Source: JBHIBR01 sp046759145 [NCBI: Nitrospinota bacterium]
GTDB taxonomy: Bacteria; UBA8248
Length of the DNA: 9,247 nt
Assembly (NCBI GenBank): GCA_046759145.1
Contig: JBHIBR010000046.1
Location: forward strand, 1 to 9,247
Reading direction: 5' to 3'
In this document: positions 1 through 6,512 of the stretch, one piece after another
How the letters are laid out: the number at the start of each line of letters is the position of its first letter
Position numbering within the stretch: the first letter of the stretch is position 1
Position numbers and translations under genes: made by a program
The notes under the pieces: model-generated
Databases searched by the model: none
Told to the model about the DNA's origin: nothing
The model's input: the letters and a program-made list of their open reading frames with translations, nothing else

Positions 1-366
<366 letters not shown>

Positions 367-461
367 AATTGCTCTCATCCTCCGAAGATGAGGCTGGGGC
401 GAGGCTCGCTGAGAGCGCTCCCTGTCACAGGCCCTCCCGCGCGCTGTTCGGTTGCAAGATT
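367..461 (+). other. 23S-5S internal transcribed spacer
   Basis: This is a 95-nt spacer without a tRNA gene. It contains a small hairpin with arms CTCATC (374-379) and GATGAG (387-392), plausibly part of the processing stem region between the two rRNAs. I see no promoter or coding signal in it. Confidence 0.7.
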
Positions 462-579
462 TCCCGGTGGCAATAGCGGCGGGGCCACACCCGTTCCCAT
501 CCCGAACACGGCCGTTAAGCCCGCCCGCGCCCATGGTACTGCCCGGTTGCCCGGGTGGGAGAGTAGGTCGCCGCCGGGA
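462..579 (+). rRNA. rrf: 5S ribosomal RNA
   Basis: This is a complete 118-nt 5S rRNA. The terminal helix I is visible: TCCCGGTGG (462-470) pairs with CCGCCGGGA (571-579) with one G-U wobble. The internal conserved block CCCGTTCCCATCCCGAACAC (488-507), the GTTAAG motif and the 3' GAGAGTAGGTCG segment are all typical of bacterial 5S. It follows 23S in the same orientation, giving the standard 23S-5S order. Confidence 0.97.
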
Positions 580-588
580 GCTCGGAGG

Positions 589-626
589 AAAACCCCATCC
601 GACCGACGGGTCGGATGGGGTTTTTT
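589..626 (+). terminator. Intrinsic terminator of the rRNA operon
   Basis: AACCCCATCCGACC (591-604) and its exact complement GGTCGGATGGGGTT (609-622) form a 14-bp stem closed by a GACG loop and extended by two A-T pairs. It ends in a run of six T (621-626). It starts 9 nt after the 5S gene. This is the only clear Rho-independent terminator in the window. Confidence 0.95.
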
Positions 627-651
627 GCTGAAGCGGGTTGCAAGCCACCCC

Positions 652-1467
652 TCAGCGGGGCCATTCCCCGAACTCCGCCTCCTCGTAGCCTCTCGGGGGC
701 TCGAAATCGGAGGCTGAAAAAGCTCGCTCCCTCACGGAGGTGACCTCCTGGACGTGCCTCCCCTCCTGCCCCGGGATCTGAACCTCCGAGCGGATGGGCA
801 CGCCCTTGAACTCGCGGAAGAGAGCCTGCTGGGCCTGGAGGATGGCGCCCACAGCCAGTGGCCCCCGCAGTCCCTCGGCCATCTTGCCCGTCATCTGCAC
901 GAGGGCTTCGGCGAGGGGGGCCAGGCGTTCCTCCCGGCTCACCCAGAAGGTGTGGGTCCTCCCCCCTTCCTCCACCACGACCTCCTCGGCGGCGAACCCG
1001 TGCAGGGTTTTCTTCCGTCCCGTGGGGCGCACGCGCACCTTCGCCTTCCCCTTCTCGGCAGGCTTAAGCGCGCGCCGCAGCCGCTCGAGGCGCCGCTTTA
1101 GTCGCGCCCTCCGCTCGGGGGGAGCAATCTTCAACATCTCCTCCATCCGCTCGAGCATCCCCCCCTCCTTGGCCATCTCGGCCGCCCGCTCTTGGAGCTT
1201 GCGCAGCTCGGCCCAGCTCTGCTCGAAGTAGGAACGCCTCCGGTGTTGGAGGACGTAGGTGAGCTCGCGGTCCGTGCGCACGATGACGGCGCGGCGTCCG
1301 CCCTGCCGCTCCCAGCGCGTCCCGTAGCGCGCATCCACCCAGAAGCGCGCCTCCCGGCTGCGGCCGCGGCGCTCCTCCCGGAGCTGAAGCTCCCAACCAG
1401 CCCACGCCCACGGGGCGAGGAGGAGCAAGAGGGCAACTGAACCCAGTAGAAGGGTGGCGCGTCGCAT
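652..1467 (-). CDS. Exported DUF4412-like protein of unknown function
   Basis: The protein has 271 residues. It begins with a Sec-type signal peptide (MRRATLLLGS, then a Leu-rich core, then APWAWA-G, cleavage near residue 23); no lipobox cysteine is seen, so it is probably periplasmic or outer-membrane-associated. The mature part opens with beta-strand-like segments including WELQLREERR, RAVIVRTDRELTYVL and RRSYFEQ, has a very Arg/Lys-rich helical middle (about residues 85-155), and ends with a second strand-rich half finishing DFEPPRGYEE. This layout resembles DUF4412 proteins, which are LolA/outer-membrane-lipoprotein-sorting-like in fold; the match is by pattern only. The frame stays open upstream, but I chose ATG 1467 because it carries a GGAGG Shine-Dalgarno six bases upstream and gives a clean signal peptide. 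It is transcribed towards the rRNA terminator, from a likely promoter at 1508-1536. Function unknown. Confidence 0.8.
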   Translation of the reverse strand: MRRATLLLGSVALLLLLAPWAWAGWELQLREERRGRSREARFWVDARYGTRWERQGGRRAVIVRTDRELTYVLQHRRRSYFEQSWAELRKLQERAAEMAKEGGMLERMEEMLKIAPPERRARLKRRLERLRRALKPAEKGKAKVRVRPTGRKKTLHGFAAEEVVVEEGGRTHTFWVSREERLAPLAEALVQMTGKMAEGLRGPLAVGAILQAQQALFREFKGVPIRSEVQIPGQEGRHVQEVTSVRERAFSASDFEPPRGYEEAEFGEWPR

Positions 1468-1507
1468 GGTGGCCTCCCGGATTGGGCGAGCGCGCAGGGT
1501 TCCCTCC

Positions 1508-1536
1508 CCCATAGCTCCCCGGGCGGCCGAAGTCAA
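1508..1536 (-). promoter_or_regulatory. Likely sigma-70-type promoter for the DUF4412-like gene
   Basis: On the minus strand a -35 box TTGACT (1536-1531) is followed by a 17-bp spacer and a -10 box TATGGG (1513-1508). The -35 is 5/6 consensus and the spacing ideal, but the -10 is weak (3/6). Transcription would start near 1501, about 33 nt before the ATG at 1467. Inferred from consensus only. Confidence 0.5.
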
Positions 1537-1635
1537 CGCCCCCTCCGGCGCGGGCGAAAAGGGGGAGAGGCCGTAGGGAGCGCGAGGGGAGATTGCTCGT
1601 GGGGAGAGCGCCTGTGCACAGCCGCCAGCAGCCAA

Positions 1636-1665
1636 TTGACAAGAGCGGAAGCGAATCGCTAGAGT
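1636..1665 (+). promoter_or_regulatory. Likely sigma-70-type promoter for the acyltransferase-GT4-deacetylase genes
   Basis: A perfect -35 box TTGACA (1636-1641) stands out in GC-rich sequence; 18 bp later TAGAGT (1660-1665) is a 4/6 match to the -10 box. Transcription would start near 1672, about 25 nt before the ATG at 1697. The location fits: it heads the + strand gene run, divergent from the minus-strand promoter at 1508-1536. Confidence 0.55.
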
Positions 1666-1696
1666 GTTTTTTTGCTGTTCGGGCCAGGAGCGAAGG

Positions 1697-2758
1697 ATGA
1701 CAGGACCATGTAGCTCGGCGGTGCTAAGGGAGCGGGGGGCGGGGACCCTCAGGGTACGCCGTCACTCTAGCCCTGGGGCTTTCAAGAAGCTCGAGGCGGA
1801 GTGGACGGACCTCCTCTCCCTCTGCCGGCCCGCTCATCCCTTCTACGCCCCTTTCTGGCACGCCCTCTGGTGGAAGCACTGCGGGCAGGGGGAAGGGGGG
1901 GAGTTGCTCCTCCTCGAGGTGCGGGAGTCCGGGGGCGGCCTCGCGGCGGTGGCGCCCCTTTGGGTGGACGGCGACGGTGTGGTGCGGTTCACCGGCGGGG
2001 AGGACCTGACCGACTATGCGGACCTGGTGGCCTCCCCGCAGCGGAACGCGGCCGCCTGGAGGGCGGTGCTCGATTTCCTGGCCGCCCCCGCCGCCCCCGC
2101 CTGGCGTTCGGTCGAGCTCCACGCCCTGCCCGAGGACTCCCCCACCCTCGCCGCCCTGGCCGGGGCAGTGGGGCCGTGGGCCGAGGCCTGGGAGAGGGGA
2201 GTGGAGGAGCGCTGTCCCGCCATCGCGCTGCCAGAGAGCTGGGAGGCCTACCTCGGGACGCTCAGCGGCAAGGCGCGCCACGAGCTGCGCCGCAAGGTGC
2301 GGCGCGCCAACTACGAGGCAGAGCTCCTCTTCCGCGAGGCGCAGGAGGAGACCCTCGAGGAGGACCTGGAGACCTTCTTCCGCCTCCACGCCCTGAGCCA
2401 CGCCGAGAAGGAGCGCTTCTGGAACAGCTGCACGCGCGCCTTCTTCCGGGCGGCGGCCCGGGCGGCGCTCGAGCGCGGCTGGCTGCGCCTCACCTTCCTC
2501 CTGGCCGACGGAGAGCCCGTGGCGGCCAGCTTCGGTCTGGTGTACGGCGGTTGGTACTACCTCTATAATTCCGGGTTCGACCCCGCCCGCAAGGAGCTGA
2601 GCACGGGCCTGGTCCTCCTGGCCCACAACATCGAGGGGGCCATCGGGGCGGGCCTTGCGGAGTTCGATTTCCTCCGGGGGACGGAACCCTACAAGTACCG
2701 CTTCGGCGCATCCGACCGGACCACCTTCGCCCTCACCCTCCGCCGCGCCGGCCCCTAG
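1697..2758 (+). CDS. GNAT/FemAB-fold acyltransferase, BioF2-like (Acetyltransf_6, 'CelD' type)
   Basis: The protein has 353 residues. The N-terminal half contains the family's HPFYAPFWHALWW segment and an 'AAVAPLWV' strand. The C-terminal half has the BioF2-like block: SGKARHELRRKVRR, a helical FFRLHALSH region, the strand LLADGEPVAASFGLVYG, WYYLYNSGFDPA, STGLVLLAHNIEGA and FDFLRGTEPYKYRFGA near the end. Such proteins transfer acyl groups, or in FemAB relatives aminoacyl groups, to amines; the substrate here is not determined. ATG 1697 was chosen because AGGAG lies six bases upstream. An upstream in-frame ATG at 1664 overlaps the -10 box and is not credible. It is the first gene after a good promoter and precedes a glycosyltransferase and a deacetylase, suggesting it re-acylates a deacetylated amino sugar (inference). 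The 3' end is followed by a 231-bp repeat island rather than a terminator. Confidence 0.85.
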   Translation: MTGPCSSAVLRERGAGTLRVRRHSSPGAFKKLEAEWTDLLSLCRPAHPFYAPFWHALWWKHCGQGEGGELLLLEVRESGGGLAAVAPLWVDGDGVVRFTGGEDLTDYADLVASPQRNAAAWRAVLDFLAAPAAPAWRSVELHALPEDSPTLAALAGAVGPWAEAWERGVEERCPAIALPESWEAYLGTLSGKARHELRRKVRRANYEAELLFREAQEETLEEDLETFFRLHALSHAEKERFWNSCTRAFFRAAARAALERGWLRLTFLLADGEPVAASFGLVYGGWYYLYNSGFDPARKELSTGLVLLAHNIEGAIGAGLAEFDFLRGTEPYKYRFGASDRTTFALTLRRAGP

Positions 2759-2779
2759 GCGCGCCTCCGGAGGAGTCCC

Positions 2780-2876
2780 GTGCGACCGCGCACCCCGGAA
2801 GAGCCGACTCCCTTGAACCCCCCTAGCTTCCCGGGGCTCGGAAAGAGTCGGATTTCCGCTCCGGCCCGGTGGCCGG
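2780..2876 (-). repeat. Type III dispersed repeat, copy 1 (inverted relative to copy 2)
   Basis: Read on the minus strand, this matches 5069-5164 (+). A gapless 60-bp block (2839 down to 2780 against 5105-5164) has 50 identities by my count. A second conserved block CGGCCnCCGGGCCGGAGCG (2876-2858 against 5069-5087) is identical apart from the n, with about 17 poorly conserved bases between. The innermost end is a small hairpin, GTGCG / CGCAC around CGGT. It lies 21 bp after the acyltransferase stop codon. Confidence 0.8.
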
Positions 2877-2893
2877 TGCCACCCGGCACCCGG
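2873..2893. repeat. Hairpin between type III and type II repeats
   Basis: GGTGCC (2875-2880) and GGCACC (2885-2890) form a 6-bp stem with an ACCC loop; outer CC/GG pairs can form past a bulged C. Its shape is close to the second hairpin of the type II repeat (GGGTGCC / GGCACCC). The following bases up to 2924 are loosely similar to 6461-6499, which suggests a longer shared architecture with the island after nagZ. Confidence 0.5.
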
Positions 2894-2924
2894 GAAGGGC
2901 CGGTTCGCTCGAGACCCCCTTCCG

Positions 2925-2990
2925 ACCGGGGCACCAACAGAGCGGGCTCCCCCGCTCCGCCCGGGTGCCGGCGGGCACCCCGGTGGCCGG
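2925..2990 (+). repeat. Type II dispersed repeat, copy 1 (double hairpin)
   Basis: This 66-bp segment aligns without gaps to 6500-6565, with differences at only three positions (2933 A/T, 2935 C/T, 2984 T/G). It folds as two adjacent hairpins: GAGCGGG / CCCGCTC with a CTCC loop (2940-2957) and GGGTGCC / GGCACCC with a GGCG loop (2963-2980). Its last base is the G of the proposed GTG start of the glycosyltransferase, so it would form the immediate 5' leader of that gene. No T-tract follows, so it is not an intrinsic terminator. Confidence 0.85.
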
Positions 2991-4336
2991 TGCTGCGTGT
3001 CGCCATGCTCAGCATGCACACCTGCCCGCTCGCCAAGCTGGGGGGCGAGGTGACGGGCGGGATGAACGTCCACGTGCGGGAGCTGGCCCGGGCCCTGGGG
3101 CGGCTGGGAGTGGGGGTGGACGTCTTCACCCGCACCCAGGCGGAGCACTTGGCGCGGGAGGTCCCCTTCGGGGAGCTCGCCCGGGTGGTGCACATCGAGG
3201 CGGGCCCCCGGGCCCCGCGCCACAAAGACGACCTCTATCCCCTGGTGCCCCGCTTCGCCCGCGGGGTGCGCCATTTCGCCGACGCCCAGGGAGTACGCTA
3301 CGACCTCGTCCACGCCCACTACTGGCTCTCGGGCCTGGCGGGAGCCGAGCTCGCCGAGGCGTGGGAGGTGCCCCTCCTCCTCCGCTTCCACACCCTGGCG
3401 AAGCTCAAGAACCTGGCGCTGGACGGACGGGAGGGGGGAGAGACGGCTCTTCGGGTCCTCCAGGAGAGGCAGCTCATGCGCCGGGCGGAGGGCCTCGAGG
3501 CGGCCACCCCCTCGGACCGGGCCCACATGGTGCTCCACTACGGGGCGCCCCCCGATATGGTGCGCCTCGTCCCTTGTGGGGTGGACCTGGAACTCTTCCG
3601 CCCCCTCCCCCGGGCGGCGGCCCGGGCGGAGTTGGGGCTGAGGGAAGGGAGGGTGGTGCTCTTCGTGGGCAGGGTGGAGCCCATCAAGGGTCTCGATGAC
3701 CTGATCCGGGCGCTGGCCTCCTTGCGAGCGCAGCGGGAGAGCCTCCTCGAAGACCTGGTGGTGCTCGTGGTGGGGGGGAGGCTCACGGAGGAGAAGGGGG
3801 CGGGCGCCACGGCCGCCCAGTCCCCGGAGGCCTTCGCCCCGGGGCCTCAGCGCGCCGAGGTGGCGCGGCTGTGCGACCTCTCCCGTCAGCTCGGGGTGGA
3901 GGGCTGGGTCCGCTTCCTCGGGAGCCGCGACCAGGCCCTCCTCCCCCTCTACTACGCCGCGGCCGACCTCTGCGTCCTCCCCTCGCGCTACGAGAGCTTC
4001 GGGATGGTGGCCCTCGAGGCGGCCGCCTGCGGCCGACCGCTGGTCGCCTCTGCCGTGGGGGGGTTGAGCCACATCGTGAGACACGGCAAGACGGGCCTGC
4101 TCGTCCCGCCGGGGAGGCCCGAGGCGCTGGGGGTGGCCATGGGGAAGCTGCTGGAGGACGAACGGCTTCGGGCCGCCCTGGGGCGGGTGGCCTGGGAGCG
4201 GGCCCAGCGCTTCGGATGGGAACGCGCTGCCGAGCGCACCCTGCCGCTATATGAGGACCTTCTCGCCCAGCCCGCCTGGGGCAAGCTCGCCCGCCGGCGG
4301 CCGGCCGTGGGCGCCCTCTCGGCGGGCTCGCGCTAG
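2990..4336 (+). CDS. GT4-family retaining glycosyltransferase, MshA/sucrose-phosphate-synthase-like
   Basis: The protein has 448 residues with a two-Rossmann GT-B fold. The N-terminal domain opens with RVAMLSMHTCPL, the glycine loop GGEVTGGMNVHVREL (GGMN at 23-26) and HAHYWLSG (about 108-115). The C-terminal domain has LFVGRVEPIKGLDDLI (about 223-240) and the nucleotide-sugar signature ESFGMVALE (EX7E, Glu335 and Glu343), followed by GRPLVAS and the GLLVPP segment. This pattern is that of the MshA-like GT4 subgroup, which transfers a sugar from UDP- or GDP-sugar to a small acceptor such as inositol phosphate; donor and acceptor are not provable here. The frame is open from 2780, but family N-termini begin at MRVAML-like sequence, so GTG 2990 (or ATG 3005) is preferred. 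No good Shine-Dalgarno is present; a type II repeat abuts the start. It probably shares a transcript with the deacetylase 34 nt downstream. Confidence 0.88.
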   Translation: MLRVAMLSMHTCPLAKLGGEVTGGMNVHVRELARALGRLGVGVDVFTRTQAEHLAREVPFGELARVVHIEAGPRAPRHKDDLYPLVPRFARGVRHFADAQGVRYDLVHAHYWLSGLAGAELAEAWEVPLLLRFHTLAKLKNLALDGREGGETALRVLQERQLMRRAEGLEAATPSDRAHMVLHYGAPPDMVRLVPCGVDLELFRPLPRAAARAELGLREGRVVLFVGRVEPIKGLDDLIRALASLRAQRESLLEDLVVLVVGGRLTEEKGAGATAAQSPEAFAPGPQRAEVARLCDLSRQLGVEGWVRFLGSRDQALLPLYYAAADLCVLPSRYESFGMVALEAAACGRPLVASAVGGLSHIVRHGKTGLLVPPGRPEALGVAMGKLLEDERLRAALGRVAWERAQRFGWERAAERTLPLYEDLLAQPAWGKLARRRPAVGALSAGSR

Positions 4337-4370
4337 GCGGGTTGGGCACCTCTTCGAGAGAGGTGGTACG

Positions 4371-5066
4371 GTGCGAGAAAGTCGGGTGGAGTTTCGGAGC
4401 ATCCTGGTGGTGGTGGCTCACCCGGACGACGTGGAGCTGGGGGCCGGGGGTAGCGTCGCCAAGTGGTGCGCGGGCGGGGCCGCCGTGCGGCTGGTGGTGG
4501 CCACCAACGGGGACAAGGGGACGAAGGACTTGAGCCTCTCCCCCCACCGCCTGGCCGAGATGCGGGAGGCCGAGCAGCGGCGGGCGGCGGAGACCCTGGG
4601 TGTGCGGGAGGTCATCTTCCTGCGGCACCGGGACGGGGAACTGGAGGACACCGGCGTGTTCCGTCACCAGGTGGCCTTCCTCATCCGCCACTACAGGCCC
4701 GACACCCTCCTCACCCACGACCCGTTCCGCCGCGACTACTCCCACCCCGACCACCGGGCAGTTGGACACGGCGCCTTCAAGGCCATCATCAGCGCCCGCG
4801 ACCACCACTTCTTGCCCGAACTCACCCACGTGGGCATCGGCCCCCATCACGTCTCCAACCTCCTCTACATGCAGTCCGAGCGACCCGATTTCTTCGTGGA
4901 CATCCGCGACACCATCGACCGCAAGCTGGAAGCCGTGGGAGCCCACGAGAGCCAGGTCCACGAGCCGGAGCGGATGCGCGCCCGGGTGCTGGAGCGGGCG
5001 TCCGAGTGGGGGAGGCAGGGCGGACTGGAGCTGGCGGAGGGCTTCGCCCTGATCCAGATGCGCTAG
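4371..5066 (+). CDS. PIG-L/LmbE-family N-deacetylase (MshB/BshB-like)
   Basis: The protein has 231 residues, the usual size for short BshB1-type members. It carries the N-terminal zinc motif AHPDD (His17, Asp19, Asp20; Asp20 as zinc ligand and Asp19 as likely general base by family analogy), TNGDKGTKD, an EAEQRRAAETLGV helix, THDPFRRDYSHPDHRAVG (HPDH at 125-128, the third zinc ligand) and the C-terminal AHESQ motif (His192). Such enzymes remove acetyl groups from N-acetylglucosaminyl conjugates in mycothiol, bacillithiol and GPI-like pathways. GTG 4371 was chosen: GAGAGGTGG lies four bases upstream and it leaves a normal N-terminus; the longer frame to 4251 overlaps the glycosyltransferase end. 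Placement directly after a GT4 gene suggests that it acts on that enzyme's product. A type III repeat begins three bases after its stop codon. Confidence 0.92.
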   Translation: MRESRVEFRSILVVVAHPDDVELGAGGSVAKWCAGGAAVRLVVATNGDKGTKDLSLSPHRLAEMREAEQRRAAETLGVREVIFLRHRDGELEDTGVFRHQVAFLIRHYRPDTLLTHDPFRRDYSHPDHRAVGHGAFKAIISARDHHFLPELTHVGIGPHHVSNLLYMQSERPDFFVDIRDTIDRKLEAVGAHESQVHEPERMRARVLERASEWGRQGGLELAEGFALIQMR

Positions 5067-5068
5067 CC

Positions 5069-5164
5069 CGGCCGCCGGGCCGGAGCGATAGATCCAGTTC
5101 TTCTGAGCCCCGGTAGGCGAGAGGGGCTCAGGGGAATGGGCTCCTCCGGCGTGCGCGGTCGCAC
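5069..5164 (+). repeat. Type III dispersed repeat, copy 2
   Basis: This is the direct-strand partner of 2876-2780. It starts with a GC hairpin (CGGCC / GGCCG around 5069-5083) right after the deacetylase stop codon, continues through GAGCCCCGG at 5105, and ends in the GTGCG-CGGT-CGCAC hairpin (5151-5164). No T-run follows the first hairpin, so it is at best a weak transcript end. The GT4 and deacetylase genes lie between the two inverted copies. Confidence 0.8.
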
Positions 5165-5170
5165 CGGCCG

Positions 5171-5264
5171 CGCGGGAGGGGTCTCCAAGCGGCAAGCCGC
5201 TTGGGGCGCCCCGGGAGGGGTCCCCAAACGGCAGGCCGTTTGGGGGGTCCCAGGAGGGGAGCCC
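5171..5264. repeat. Type I repeat island: two tandem 24-nt hairpins upstream of nagZ
   Basis: Hairpin 1 spans 5183-5206 (CCAAGCGGC / GCCGCTTGG core with an AA loop, extended by a T-G and a C-G pair). Hairpin 2 spans 5222-5245 (CCCCAAACGGC / GCCGTTTGGGG, AG loop). The two differ from each other by compensating changes in both arms. Flanking G-rich linkers (GGGAGGGGTC, GGTCCCAGGAGGGGAGCC) resemble the linkers of the other type I islands. The sequence is open in the nagZ frame (it would read KRQAAWG and KRQAVWG), but I treat it as untranslated leader. Confidence 0.85.
5252..5257 (+). promoter_or_regulatory. Shine-Dalgarno that fixes the nagZ start
   Basis: AGGAGG lies seven bases before GTG 5265 and six bases after the second type I hairpin (ends 5245). 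It lies in the G-rich flank of the repeat: the equivalent flank downstream of the hairpins at 6459-6475 reads ACCCCGGGCAGGGAGCC, so this copy of the repeat appears to have provided the ribosome binding site. Confidence 0.7.
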
Positions 5265-6512
5265 GTGCCCCCCCCGAGCCGTTTCAGCCTCGAGGAGGAG
5301 GTGGGTCAGTGCCTCCTCGGCGGGTTTGAGGGCAAGGGGCCCTCACGCTCCCTGCTCGAGCGCATCCGGGCGGGGCGGCTGGGGGGCGTGATCCTCTTCT
5401 CCCGCAACCTCGAGAGCGCCGAGCAGCTCCTCTCCCTCACCCTGACCCTCCAGGAGGCAGCGGCCGGGTCGCGCCCGACCGGGGCGCGCAGGCCCCTCCC
5501 CCTGCTGGTCGCCATCGACGAGGAGGGAGGGGCCGTCTCGCGCCTCTCGGCAGAGTTCACCCACTTCCCTCCGGCCGCCCTCTTCGGTCGGGCGGGGGAG
5601 GCCGCCTTCGCCCGGCAAGCGGCGGCAGCGACCGCCCGGGAGCTGCGGGCCGCAGGGGTGAACGTGAACCTGGCTCCCGTCCTGGACCTGGCGACGAACC
5701 CCGCCTGCACCGTCATCGGCGAGCGCTCCTACGGGGCGGACCCCGGGGCGGTCGCCCGGCTGGGTGTGGCTGCGGTGGCGGGGTTGCAGGCGGGGGGGGT
5801 GGCCTCGGTGGTCAAGCACTTCCCCGGCCACGGGGAGGCGGAGGTGGACCCCCACCGGGCGCTCCCGCGCGTGGGTACCCCCGCGCGGCTCCTCCGGGAA
5901 CGGGAGCTCCTCCCCTTCCGGGAGGCCCTCGACCCCCGGCTCCCCGCCGGGGGGGCGGCGGGGGTGATGGTGGCCCACGCGGTGTATGAGGATCTCGACT
6001 CGGGCCGACCCGCGAGCCTCTCGGCGGCCATCATCGGGGACTGGCTCCGCCAGGAGCTGGGCTTCCGGGGGCTGGTGGTAACGGACGACCTGGAGATGGG
6101 GGCCATCGCCGACGCGGCCGAGGGGGCGCGCCTCGCCCTGACGGCCGGGGCGGATGTGGCCCTTCTGAGCGCCAGCGAGGAGAAACAGGAGGCCGCCTTC
6201 GAGACGCTCCTCGCCGCCGCCCGGAGCGGGGAGTTGCCGGCGGCGCGCCTCGATCGGGCGGCGCGCAAGGTGGCGGCCCTCAAGGCGCGCTACTGCGAGC
6301 CGCTGGAGCGGGCGCTGGCGACGCGCGAGGAGAAGCGGGCGGCCCTGGCCAAGGTGGTGGGCTGCGGGGAGCATCGGAGCCTCCGGGAGGCGGTGCTCCG
6401 GGCGGCGGGGGGCCACGCGGCCCCGGGCGGGGGGCCCCAAGCGGCAGGCCGCTTGGGGACCCCGGGCAGGGAGCCAGCTCCTCCGGGCTCCCCTGGGCAA
6501 CCGGGGCTCTAA
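5265..6512 (+). CDS. nagZ: Beta-N-acetylhexosaminidase, glycoside hydrolase family 3
   Basis: The protein has 415 residues from GTG 5265. Family-3 signatures are complete: VGQCLLGGF at the start, GGVILFSRN, VAIDEEGGAVSRL, NLAPVLDL, GERSYGADP, the active-site KHFPGHG (184-190) followed by the NagZ-specific Asp195-Pro-His197 acid/base dyad, and VVTDDLEMGAI holding the nucleophile (Asp274, first Asp of the pair). NagZ removes terminal GlcNAc from muropeptides during cell-wall recycling, normally in the cytoplasm in Gram-negatives; no signal peptide is seen with this start. The frame extends to ATG 5136, but those 43 codons cross repeats and lack homology, while AGGAGG sits just before 5265. The last ~34 residues (about 382-415, Gly/Pro-rich) are encoded by a type I repeat and the adjoining linker, and the TAA lies inside a type II repeat, so the native C-terminus was probably altered by repeat insertion. 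The core is intact and likely active. Confidence 0.93.
   Translation: MPPPSRFSLEEEVGQCLLGGFEGKGPSRSLLERIRAGRLGGVILFSRNLESAEQLLSLTLTLQEAAAGSRPTGARRPLPLLVAIDEEGGAVSRLSAEFTHFPPAALFGRAGEAAFARQAAAATARELRAAGVNVNLAPVLDLATNPACTVIGERSYGADPGAVARLGVAAVAGLQAGGVASVVKHFPGHGEAEVDPHRALPRVGTPARLLRERELLPFREALDPRLPAGGAAGVMVAHAVYEDLDSGRPASLSAAIIGDWLRQELGFRGLVVTDDLEMGAIADAAEGARLALTAGADVALLSASEEKQEAAFETLLAAARSGELPAARLDRAARKVAALKARYCEPLERALATREEKRAALAKVVGCGEHRSLREAVLRAAGGHAAPGGGPQAAGRLGTPGREPAPPGSPGQPGL
6409..6480. repeat. Type I repeat, single hairpin copy inside the nagZ 3' end
   Basis: The hairpin at 6435-6458 has arms CCCCAAGCGGC and GCCGCTTGGGG with an AG loop. The left flank (GGGGCCACGCGGCCCCGGGC, 6409-6428) and the hairpin match 9113-9160 with four substitutions over 50 bases. 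The right flank ACCCCGGGCAGGGAGCC matches the far right flank at 9200-9216. The element is translated as the Gly/Pro-rich NagZ tail. Confidence 0.85.

Noticed and set aside
2940-2980. Type I and II hairpins as intrinsic terminators
   Set aside because: None is followed by a T-tract on either strand, several lie inside or directly before coding sequence, and type I repeats are symmetrical without T-runs on either side.
1724-4084. Very long minus-strand open frame antisense to the acyltransferase and GT4 genes
   Set aside because: It is a shadow caused by high GC content: its composition is Gly/Pro/Arg/His-rich with no recognisable domain, while the plus-strand genes have clear family motifs.
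5136-5264. N-terminal extension of NagZ reading through the repeats
   Set aside because: It has no homology to NagZ N-termini, is made of repeat sequence, and a strong Shine-Dalgarno lies before GTG 5265. Without proteomics it cannot be fully excluded.
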